Shown here: piece by piece, positions 41,408 to 48,589 of the stretch | Position numbering within the stretch: position 1 is the stretch's first letter | Layout: every line of letters starts with the position of its first letter | Source: Nakamurella alba | Lineage (GTDB): Bacteria > Actinomycetota > Actinomycetes > Mycobacteriales > Nakamurellaceae | NCBI RefSeq assembly: GCF_009707545.1 | Contig: NZ_WLYK01000001.1 | Span: 1,240,001-1,304,000 of the forward strand | Length of the DNA stretch: 64,000 bases | Direction: 5' to 3' | Made by a program: the position numbers and the translations under genes | Notes under the pieces: generated by a model | Seen by the model: only the letters and a program-made list of their open reading frames with translations | What the model was told of the DNA's origin: nothing | Databases searched by the model: none

Positions 41408-42219
41408 CTGCGTGCTCCGGCCAGGAGTTCGTCGAGTGCTGACCGTGTCGTGTCCGGGTGCTGCGCCGCTGCGAGGTAGGCGGAGATCGCTGCCAGGTCG
41501 GGGTCGTAGACACCCGGCAGGCCGGTCGGTCGGGCGCCGCCGGGCAGGACGACCACGGCGTCGACCTCGAAACCGTGCAGCAGCACACCCCTGTCACGGG
41601 CCTCGTCCGGCCCGGCGATCCGCTCGACGCCAACCACAGTGCGGGTGGCAGCGCGGGCGATGGTGGCGTCATGGTCGGTGAGGAAGTCGTGAACCGCGGG
41701 AAGCAGGACCGTGCCGTCGGTGGTGGCCGCCTCGGCGTGCAGCAGCGTGAGGTCCGGGCGGATGGCGGGGGCGGCGAGCAGGCACTCGCCGGTGTAGGGG
41801 TCGGCGACCTCGCGCAGTCCGAGCTCCCGGGCGATGTCGGAACCGGTGGCCCCGCGAGTGGGCCAGAAGGGCAGCCCGGCCTGGGCGGCGCGCAGCCCGC
41901 CGATCAGGGTCAGCTCGGAGTGGTCCCTCGCGGTGATCCGGCCGTCCGCGACTGCCCGCTCGAAGGCGGGCGCCGGGCCGAGGCCCTCGAACCCGACGTA
42001 GATGGAGCCGACCTCGGCGAGAGCGTCGTGCACGGCGAGGATCTCGACGTCGAGGCCGCCGAGCATCGACCACAGGCTGAGGTTCCGCCGGCCGGCCTGG
42101 CCGATGGCGTCCAGCAGGACGATCGGCCGCCGGTTGTTCAACACCCCGCCCATGCCGATCACGCAGCCGTCCGGGACGGTGGACACCACCTCTTGGAGCG
42201 GGACCACCTTCGACGGCAT
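41404..42219 (-). CDS. IpdA-like CoA-transferase-fold subunit
   Basis: A 271-residue alpha-type subunit of the family I CoA-transferase fold. IpdA-like blocks include VIGMGGVLNNRRPIVLLDAI, IYVGFEGLGPAPAFERA, LPFWPTRGATGSDI and RTVVGVERIAG. It should form an alpha2beta2 enzyme with the coupled IpdB-like gene. ATG 42219 is six bases after a -10-like TACGGT and has no Shine-Dalgarno, so the operon is probably leaderless. The operator at 42230-42249 overlaps that -10. It is the right edge of the regulated catabolic region. Confidence 0.82.
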   Translation of the reverse strand: MPSKVVPLQEVVSTVPDGCVIGMGGVLNNRRPIVLLDAIGQAGRRNLSLWSMLGGLDVEILAVHDALAEVGSIYVGFEGLGPAPAFERAVADGRITARDHSELTLIGGLRAAQAGLPFWPTRGATGSDIARELGLREVADPYTGECLLAAPAIRPDLTLLHAEAATTDGTVLLPAVHDFLTDHDATIARAATRTVVGVERIAGPDEARDRGVLLHGFEVDAVVVLPGGARPTGLPGVYDPDLAAISAYLAAAQHPDTTRSALDELLAGARR

Positions 42220-42229
42220 GCCCGCACCG

Positions 42230-42249
42230 TAGCAGACGGTCGTTTGGTA
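42230..42249. promoter_or_regulatory. TetR-type operator, 20-bp layout
   Basis: TAGCAGACGGTCGTTTGGTA differs from the 20-bp pattern at one outer-arm base. It overlaps the -10-like TACGGT (read on the minus strand) of the IpdA-like operon by two bases. It is only nine bases from the 3' end of the surface-protein gene and marks the end of the regulon. Confidence 0.73.
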
Positions 42250-42257
42250 GATGAAGG

Positions 42258-45200
42258 TCAGTCGGACCGGGTGCGACGCCGGGCGATCGCGAGTGCGAGG
42301 CCACCGGTCAGCAGCAGGACGAGACCGAGGGCGGTTCCATCGGTGGCGGGCGTTCCGGTCGCGGCCAGTTCCGGCCCGGTGGGCGGCGGGGGATCGCCCA
42401 GGCCCGGGTCGGTGCCGCCCACGTCGATGACGATCTGGTGCAGCACCTCGCTGGTGGCCGCGCCGTAGTTCGTGTCCCCGCTGTACCGGGCGGTGATGTC
42501 GGAGACGCCGGTGCCCAGCGTCCCGACGGGTACCGGAGGTGACGTCACTGCCTTCTCCTGCAGCGGGATCGGCGTGGTCAGCGGCTGGTCGCCGTCGAAG
42601 AACTGCACGGTACCGGTGTGTGCCGGGTAGAGCTCCGCCCACCAGGTGCCTTCGATCGTCGCCTGGAAGGTCACTGTGCCGCAACAGGTCCCGTACGGCT
42701 CCGAGGACGAGATGTCCAGAGTGGTCTGCCAGCGCAGGTACTGGGTGTACGTCCCCTGGGAGGCCACGTAGGCGGCGGTGCCGGCGTAGGTCGCGGTGAC
42801 CTCGATCGGCTGCCGGCCGCCGACCGCGCCCGGCGGCATCGTCAGGACGGTCGGTGCGGAGGTGGCGGTGCCGTTGCCGGTGACGGGGACCGGCCCACCC
42901 AGCGGAACGCCGGCCACGGCGAACTGCACGGACCCGGTGACGGGCGCAGTCACCGGCACGACGCCGGCGGGTGACGCCGCCGGGCGGGCGGCGACGGTCG
43001 CGGTGAAGGACACCTGATCGCCCTCGATCGCCGCGGGGTCTTCCGAGGTGAGCACCAGCTCGGTGACCACCTGGTCGGTCACCACCTGTGTCATCGAGGT
43101 GGTGCCGGTCGACTGCTGCAGGGTGGCCGGGGTGACCGTGGCGGTGATCCGGTGCGGCCCCGGGAGCAGGGTGGTGATCGGATCGGACACCACCGATCCC
43201 GTCACGTCCGTCGGCACCGGATCTCCGACGTCGATGCCGTCGACGGCGAACTGGACGGAGGCGCCGACCAACGGGGCGTTGCCCCGCTGCGGGGAGGTGG
43301 CGGTGGCGGTGAACGTCACGGCCTGCCCGTCCGCGGAGGTGCTGGCGGTCGTGTCCGAGGTGACGGTGACCGCGGTCGGGTACTGGCTGTCGAGCAGGGT
43401 GAACTCGCTCGTCCTGATCAGGTGGGCCGGATCGTCGGCGAACGCCGCCGTCACGGTGAACTGACCCGCCTCGCGCTCGGTCCCGGACAGCACGGAGATG
43501 CTCGCCTCGCCGCTGCTGTCGGTGGTGAGCTGGGCGGAGGTGGAACCGTCGGCGAAGGTGGCGCCGGTGCTGCCGTTCACGGTGACAGTCAGGGACTTCC
43601 CGGGCTGCACACCGTCGATGGCGTCCACGTAGCGGACGACCAGCGGCTCTGCGAAAGTGGCTCCGGGCAGGGCGGTCTGGTTGTTGCCCGAGACGATCTG
43701 CACCTGGCTGCGGTGCGAGGCGATCGGCACGATCAGGTCGACCTTGCCGTTGTTGCGGCCGTCGGCGTTCGCCAGGTCGCCCTTCGGGCCGTGGTAGTAG
43801 TGCACGGATTCGGGGGAGTCGTGGACGTAGGAGCGTCCGCCGCCACCGCCGCCTCCGCCGCCCAGGTCGGCACTGTGCGTGCCGTGGCCGCCGCCACCTC
43901 CGTTCAGGCCGCCACCCCCGCCGCCACCCGCCCCGCCGTCCCCACCACCGTCGGATCCGGCGTGGCCGCTCTTGTCGGAATGGCAACCGTTGCCGGGACT
44001 CTCGCCGGCACAGCCGGAATCACCGCCGTCGGGATCGCCACCGGGGTCGCCTTCCTGGGCCGGGTTGCCACCGTCGCCGCCGTCGCCGCCGTGGTTCCCG
44101 TTGCCCTCGCCGCCGGCGCCGCCGCCGCCGGCCGCCACCACCAGATCGCTGGTGGAGCCCAGGGAACCGGGATCGTCGACGGTGCCGGGCGGACCGCCCG
44201 GCGAGCAGTCCGAGGTGGACTGCTTGACGGCAGTGGAACCGCCGCCGCCGGCTCCGTCGAAGACGAAGTCGTCGCTCCCGGCGTCGCCGCGCGCACCGCC
44301 GCTGCCGTCACCGAAACCGCCGTGCGGTCCGCCGTACTCGCCGACGACGATCGCCAGCTGGGTCCGCTCGGTGACCTTCACAACGGCCTGCACGCCACTG
44401 CCCGACCCGCCGACCCCGGTGTTCGGCAGGTCGTGGCCGCCACCACCGCCGGCCGCGCCCAGGGCGTCGACGAAGATCTCGTCGACACCGTCGGGCACGC
44501 AGTAGGTCTGGGTGCGATGGTCGGACCGATACGGAAACCCCTGGGTCACCACACCTGCTGCGGACGTCAGGAACAGCACGTAGCCGTCGCCGGCGTCGTC
44601 GGCCGCGGTGATGGTCGCATCGTTGAGCGAGCTCGCGGCGTAGGACTGCCCGCCACCTCCGCCGTTGCCCGCAGATCCCTTGGTGCGGTCCTGTTTCGGG
44701 TCGTCGGGGGCGTTCTCGATGCCTGCGTCGCCGCCGCACCCGCCGAGATAGCCACCGCCGCCACCACCACCGGCCCCACCGCCGCCCTCCACCCGGAAGT
44801 CCTTGCCGTCGTGGCCGTTCCGGCCGGCATTGCAGTCCTCGCCGCCGGAGGTGGGTCCACCGGGGTTGTTGACACCGCTGGTGCCCTGGCTCGAGCCGTC
44901 ACCGGTACCACTGGTGCCGTCACCGCCGTTGCCGCCCTGCTCGATGGGCCGGCCGCCGCAGAAGATGAAGTACGGGAAGCTGTGGTCCTCGTGCCCGCGG
45001 GAGGTGATGCAGTCCGGGGCGCTGCCGGCCGCGCCGCCGCCACCCGCGGCGACCACCAGCACGTCGCCTTCCAGGCTCACCGCGGAAGCGCCGCCACCGC
45101 CGCCGCCGTCGATGCCGAGCGAGTAGATGGTGCCGAAATCGTTGAGATCCGACCACCCCTCGCCCTTGGCGCCGCCCTTCGCGTAGGCGGAGGCGCCGCC

Positions 45201-45620
45201 CTCGGAGGTGCCGTGGCAGCCGACCTGCACCTGGAAGACCTGGCCCGGGGTGACGTTCATCCCGCCGGTCACCTGACCACCCAGTCCGCCGATGCCGGTC
45301 TGGTCCGGGTTCGGTGTCTGGCCCTGGCCGCCGACCGCCTCGATGTAGACCGAGTGGACCCCGTCGGGGACGGTCCAGGTCTGGGTGGGCTTCTTGGGGT
45401 CGCAGTAGTACGGCGTGATGGTGAGCTGGTTCGAGGTGATCGGGACCCCGCTGCCGAGCACGTCGTCGGTCGGGGCCTGGGGTGCGGGTGCCTGGGGTGC
45501 GGCCGCGGCCGCAGTTGGTGCGGGCGCCGCTGCTGCGGACGTCGGCACCGCGGTGGCGACCAGCAGGGCTGCGCCGACAGCGGCGAGAACACGGATCGGG
45601 CGAGTGGCGGTGGGGCGCAC
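42258..45620 (-). CDS. Large Gly-rich, Ig-repeat, sortase-anchored surface protein
   Basis: A 1120-residue exported protein. A signal peptide (IRVLAAVGAALLVATAVPTSAAAA) is followed by an Ala/Pro linker. Two glycine-rich modules each start with a strand pattern (TQTWTVPDGVHSVYIEAVGG and TQTYCVPDGVDEIFVDALG) and continue as long GGGGG-containing stretches. About four bacterial Ig-like domains follow, including one Big_1-like and several FxATV/VQFxxDG types. The C-terminus carries LAATG (from residue 1085), a hydrophobic helix and RRR, a class E-type sortase signal. GTG 45620 has GAGGAG eight bases upstream. It is divergent from a TetR gene and probably repressed by it. Adhesive or cell-envelope roles are inference. 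Confidence 0.87.
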   Translation of the reverse strand: MRPTATRPIRVLAAVGAALLVATAVPTSAAAAPAPTAAAAAPQAPAPQAPTDDVLGSGVPITSNQLTITPYYCDPKKPTQTWTVPDGVHSVYIEAVGGQGQTPNPDQTGIGGLGGQVTGGMNVTPGQVFQVQVGCHGTSEGGASAYAKGGAKGEGWSDLNDFGTIYSLGIDGGGGGGASAVSLEGDVLVVAAGGGGAAGSAPDCITSRGHEDHSFPYFIFCGGRPIEQGGNGGDGTSGTGDGSSQGTSGVNNPGGPTSGGEDCNAGRNGHDGKDFRVEGGGGAGGGGGGGYLGGCGGDAGIENAPDDPKQDRTKGSAGNGGGGGQSYAASSLNDATITAADDAGDGYVLFLTSAAGVVTQGFPYRSDHRTQTYCVPDGVDEIFVDALGAAGGGGGHDLPNTGVGGSGSGVQAVVKVTERTQLAIVVGEYGGPHGGFGDGSGGARGDAGSDDFVFDGAGGGGSTAVKQSTSDCSPGGPPGTVDDPGSLGSTSDLVVAAGGGGAGGEGNGNHGGDGGDGGNPAQEGDPGGDPDGGDSGCAGESPGNGCHSDKSGHAGSDGGGDGGAGGGGGGGLNGGGGGHGTHSADLGGGGGGGGGRSYVHDSPESVHYYHGPKGDLANADGRNNGKVDLIVPIASHRSQVQIVSGNNQTALPGATFAEPLVVRYVDAIDGVQPGKSLTVTVNGSTGATFADGSTSAQLTTDSSGEASISVLSGTEREAGQFTVTAAFADDPAHLIRTSEFTLLDSQYPTAVTVTSDTTASTSADGQAVTFTATATSPQRGNAPLVGASVQFAVDGIDVGDPVPTDVTGSVVSDPITTLLPGPHRITATVTPATLQQSTGTTSMTQVVTDQVVTELVLTSEDPAAIEGDQVSFTATVAARPAASPAGVVPVTAPVTGSVQFAVAGVPLGGPVPVTGNGTATSAPTVLTMPPGAVGGRQPIEVTATYAGTAAYVASQGTYTQYLRWQTTLDISSSEPYGTCCGTVTFQATIEGTWWAELYPAHTGTVQFFDGDQPLTTPIPLQEKAVTSPPVPVGTLGTGVSDITARYSGDTNYGAATSEVLHQIVIDVGGTDPGLGDPPPPTGPELAATGTPATDGTALGLVLLLTGGLALAIARRRTRSD

Positions 45621-45692
45621 CTGGGCTCCTCGTTCGCGCGAAAGGCGCAGTGGGTGGTGCGAAGTGAACCCGTCTGCCACCCCGCCCACGTA

Positions 45693-45707
45693 ACGTACGG
45701 TGTACGT
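45693..45707. promoter_or_regulatory. Palindromic operator of the adjacent TetR
   Basis: ACGTAC-GGT-GTACGT is a perfect 6-3-6 inverted repeat ending one base before the ATG of the TetR gene at 45709. It lies 73 bases upstream of the divergent surface-protein start. It is unrelated to the TACC/GGTA operators. Autorepression plus control of the surface protein is the simplest reading. Confidence 0.72.
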
Positions 45708-45708
45708 C

Positions 45709-46407
45709 ATGGGCGTTGTCAAGAGTGTGCCCCCATCGGGTGAAGCCGCGGGCGCGGGTCGCCGGTCTGCCGGTGGCCGACGGCCGCGCAACACCCTGAC
45801 CCGCGACGACGTGGTGGCCGCGGCCGTTGCCCTCGTCGAGCGCGAAGGGCTGCCGGCGTTGTCCTTCCGGGGGCTCGCCGCCGCGCTCGGGTCGTCGGCG
45901 ATGGCGATCTACAACCATGTCGCCGGTCGCGAGGACCTGTTGGTGGCGATGGCCGAGTTCGTCACCGCGGACCTGCCGACGGACGTGCCGGGATCCGCGC
46001 CGCGTGAGCGGATGATTGAGCGCTGGGTACGGACCCACGACGTGCTGGTCGAGCACAGCTGGGTGCTGCAGGTACTGATCGAAGGCCAGCTGGTGCCGGA
46101 GAACTCGTTCTCGTTCGCCGATCGCTCCATCGGCGATCTGCTGGAGGCGGGCTTGACGCCGGGGGAGTCCATCCACGCGCACGGCGTCTGCTGGCACCTG
46201 ATGCTCGGCGAGATCCTCGACCGGCATCCCGCGGACATGGGCGAGCGGCCGACCCAGCGCGAGCGGGCGCTGCTGGCGATGGATCCGGTGCGGCTGCCGC
46301 ACTACGCGCACGTCCTGCAGCACCTGGACCCGTCGGACGGGCCGCCGCCCTGCCGGTTCCGCTACTCCGTCGGGTTGCTGATCGACGGGTTGCTCGCCGG
46401 GCACTGA
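45709..46407 (+). CDS. TetR-family transcriptional regulator
   Basis: A 232-residue TetR regulator with a basic N-terminal arm, then an HTH (TRDDVVAAAVALVEREGLPALSFRGLAAAL...AMAIYNHVAGREDLL) and a C-terminal all-alpha ligand domain. Its HTH differs strongly from the two catabolic TetRs. The adjacent ACGTACGGTGTACGT palindrome is its likely operator. ATG 45709 is used; GTG 45700 lies inside the palindrome. The divergent large surface protein is the obvious target. Ligand unknown. Confidence 0.87.
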   Translation: MGVVKSVPPSGEAAGAGRRSAGGRRPRNTLTRDDVVAAAVALVEREGLPALSFRGLAAALGSSAMAIYNHVAGREDLLVAMAEFVTADLPTDVPGSAPRERMIERWVRTHDVLVEHSWVLQVLIEGQLVPENSFSFADRSIGDLLEAGLTPGESIHAHGVCWHLMLGEILDRHPADMGERPTQRERALLAMDPVRLPHYAHVLQHLDPSDGPPPCRFRYSVGLLIDGLLAGH

Positions 46408-47215
46408 GTGCGTGCAGCACCTACACCACGTTGTGCCCGGATGGTGCCGTCTTGGGACGTCGATGTCCTTGGAGGGCATCGCTTCTGGACTGCTCGGTCC
46501 CTGGGTGGAACTGTCTCTGGGTGGAACTGTCTCTGGACGGAACTGTCTCTGGACGGAACTGTCTCTGGACGGAACTGTCCATGAAGGGCGTGTTCGTGAC
46601 GGCCACTGGCGCGAGCCGTCCGATCGCGGGGTACGACTGCGGGCAGCGGCGTGCAGCTACGGGGACATCCGGACCCGCCTGCGGTGGTGAACGGTCCGGG
46701 AAGCAATGATTGGCAATGGATCCCGACCGCCGTTCGACACGCAGGGCCGACGAGGGGCGTGGCAGAGGCAGCCGCCGTTTCACGGTCCCCGGAGCTACCT
46801 TCATTGTGGCTGGACGGCCACTGACGTAGGGCCTCGGTCGGGGAAGTCGTTGGCCGGACCGACTCCCGGGCCATCCGGACCAGCCTGCGGGTAGGGGGCG
46901 GGCCCAAAAGTGCGTTCGCGGCTTCGCTGTGGGCGGACGTTGGACGTGGTGGATTCAGCGGCTGCTCACCGTTCCGCGAACGACATCTGTTGTTGCACAG
47001 CTATCGCCGACGTCGTTGACCCGGTCGCAGAAGGCGGTTGCCGGCTGAACCGGTTCGGCTCCGGTGCCGTCCGGGCCTGCTGGCGCGCGGCGGACGCCTA
47101 CCGCCAGCCCTGGTCGGGGATCACCGAAGATGCTTGTAGACAGCAGGAGTGGTCGGCCGGCGGCACGGAACATACGTTGGCATATGACATGTGGAGCAGA
47201 ACGGACGAGAATCCA
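46408..47215. other. Gene-free stretch with degenerate repeats
   Basis: About 800 bases without a convincing gene. It contains the 16-bp minisatellite at 46506-46580. It also has two imperfect copies of a CATCCGGACCnGCCTGCGG segment (near 46665 and 46868). Composition is less GC-rich than neighbouring genes. It could be decayed coding sequence or the upstream region of the HNH gene. Confidence 0.5.
46506..46580. repeat. 16-bp tandem repeat (about 4.7 copies)
   Basis: Units of 16 bases with consensus CGGAACTGTCTCTGGA run head to tail: 46506-46521, 46522-46537, 46538-46553, 46554-46569 and a partial copy to 46580. The first two copies vary at the unit ends and the last full ones are identical. 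The period is not a multiple of three, and it lies in non-coding DNA 20 bases upstream of no known start. There are no spacers, so it is a minisatellite and not a CRISPR array. Confidence 0.9.
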
Positions 47216-47252
47216 TTGCCGTTCGAACGTCTGTCCACTAGAATGAAGAGCA
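47216..47252 (+). promoter_or_regulatory. Sigma70-type promoter of a leaderless gene
   Basis: A -35-like TTGCCG (47216-47221), a 17-base spacer and a -10 TAGAAT (47239-47244) place transcription start at about 47252, exactly at an in-frame ATG. This supports a leaderless message for the HNH gene. Confidence 0.65.
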
Positions 47253-48589
47253 TGCAGGAACTCGACGAACGACTGGCCGACGTGTTGGCATCGGCCCGGG
47301 CGGCGGTGCGGTCGGCGGACGACAATGCCGACCGCATCACGATCATCCGCTGGCTGGAGCATGTGAAGTCCTTCTGCGCGGCAGGTCAGGCGACGCTGAC
47401 CGATGCGTATCGACGGACGCGTGAGGCGGAGAAGATCCGGCCGAACTCCAAGGCCGAGTCGGCGCGTCTCCGCACTGCGGTGGCGACGGAGATCGCCGCT
47501 GCCCGCAGGGAATCGGCGGCGAAGGCACGGCAGCACGTCGGTCTCGCCGCGGCGTTGTGCAGCGAGATGCCGCAACTGCTGGGCGCTCTGGACGAGGGGC
47601 GTACCTCCGAGTACCGGGCCGTGCTGGTCGCGCGCGCGGCCGGCTGCCTGTCATCGGCGGACCGGACGAAGCTCAACGCCATGATCGGCCCCGAGCTGGC
47701 GGGTCTCGGCGACGGCACCAGTGCCGACCGGGCAAACGGGATCGCCTACAAGCTCGACCCGGAGATGGCGATGCAGCATCGCCGCAAGGCGGTGTCGGAC
47801 CGTCGGGTCAGCGTGCGACCGGCTCCCGACGGGATGGCGTGGCTTTCCGCGTTTCTACCGGTGGCGCAGGCGGTCTCAATCCTGGCGTCGCTGAAGAAGC
47901 ACGCGGATCTGTCCTTCGAGGAGGGTGACACCCGAACCCAGGACCAGAAGATGGCCGACGAACTGGTGGCGCGGGCGACCAACGGCGGCACCACGGGTTG
48001 CGACGCCGATGGGGTGCCGGACACCCTGGCCGGCGGCGTCGTGCTGAACATCATCATGAGCGATCGGGCACTGATGGATGATGACGACGAGCCTGCTTAC
48101 CTGGTCGGGTACGGGACCATCCCGGCAGATCTGGCGCGAAAGCTTGCCGCCATCAAGGATTCCGGTGCGCGCACGTGGGTGCGCAGGCTGTACACCGATC
48201 CCGCGCGGCTACGTCTGCGGGACATGGACCGGAATCGACGCCTCTTCCCGGAGTCGATGAAGCAGTTCCTCCGGCTCCGCGATCGCACGTGTCGCACTCC
48301 GTGGTGCAATGCACCGATCCGCGATGCCGACCACATCCAGGAGTACAGCCGTGGTGGCGCGACCGACCGCGTGAACGGCCAGGGCAAGTGCAAGTGCTGC
48401 AACCTCGGGAAGATCGACACAGTGATGCGGTTCCACGTGGAGCCGGACGGGACCGTCGTCGCCACCGCCCCGGACGGGCACGAGGACCGCTCGCCCGAGC
48501 CGGTGCCGCCGCGCTCGCGTCCGTGGCGCATCTACAGCCCGATCGAGATCGACCTGGGCGACCTGATCGACGGATCACAAGCCTCCTGA
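47252..48589 (+). CDS. DUF222/13E12-type HNH endonuclease-like protein
   Basis: A 445-residue protein of the DUF222 plus HNH (13E12 repeat) family that is abundant in actinobacteria. The N-terminal helical DUF222 domain covers roughly residues 1-290. The HNH domain follows with CRTPWCNAPIRDADHI, a GG-T segment, then KCKCCNLGK, preserving the zinc cysteines and the D-H of the active site. It should bind or cleave DNA; biological role is unknown and such genes behave like mobile or selfish elements. Earlier in-frame ATGs at 47189 and 47243 exist, but a promoter whose start point coincides with ATG 47252 favours that codon. Its 3' end overlaps the convergent transporter by 15 bases. Confidence 0.87.
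   Translation: MQELDERLADVLASARAAVRSADDNADRITIIRWLEHVKSFCAAGQATLTDAYRRTREAEKIRPNSKAESARLRTAVATEIAAARRESAAKARQHVGLAAALCSEMPQLLGALDEGRTSEYRAVLVARAAGCLSSADRTKLNAMIGPELAGLGDGTSADRANGIAYKLDPEMAMQHRRKAVSDRRVSVRPAPDGMAWLSAFLPVAQAVSILASLKKHADLSFEEGDTRTQDQKMADELVARATNGGTTGCDADGVPDTLAGGVVLNIIMSDRALMDDDDEPAYLVGYGTIPADLARKLAAIKDSGARTWVRRLYTDPARLRLRDMDRNRRLFPESMKQFLRLRDRTCRTPWCNAPIRDADHIQEYSRGGATDRVNGQGKCKCCNLGKIDTVMRFHVEPDGTVVATAPDGHEDRSPEPVPPRSRPWRIYSPIEIDLGDLIDGSQAS

Noticed and set aside
7311-42249. Identification of the operators as KstR or KstR2 sites
   Set aside because: The known KstR2 palindrome (ACCAAG-nn-CTTGGT) and KstR pattern do not match the TACC...GGTA arms and spacing seen here, and steroid hallmark genes are absent.
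43152-45743. An 863-codon open reading frame on the plus strand
   Set aside because: It mirrors the Gly-rich surface protein; its Ala/Val/Gly composition comes from reading GCC/GGC-rich DNA backwards, and it has no ribosome-binding site or motif.
46506-46580. Possible CRISPR array
   Set aside because: The units are contiguous 16-mers without spacers and no cas gene is present.
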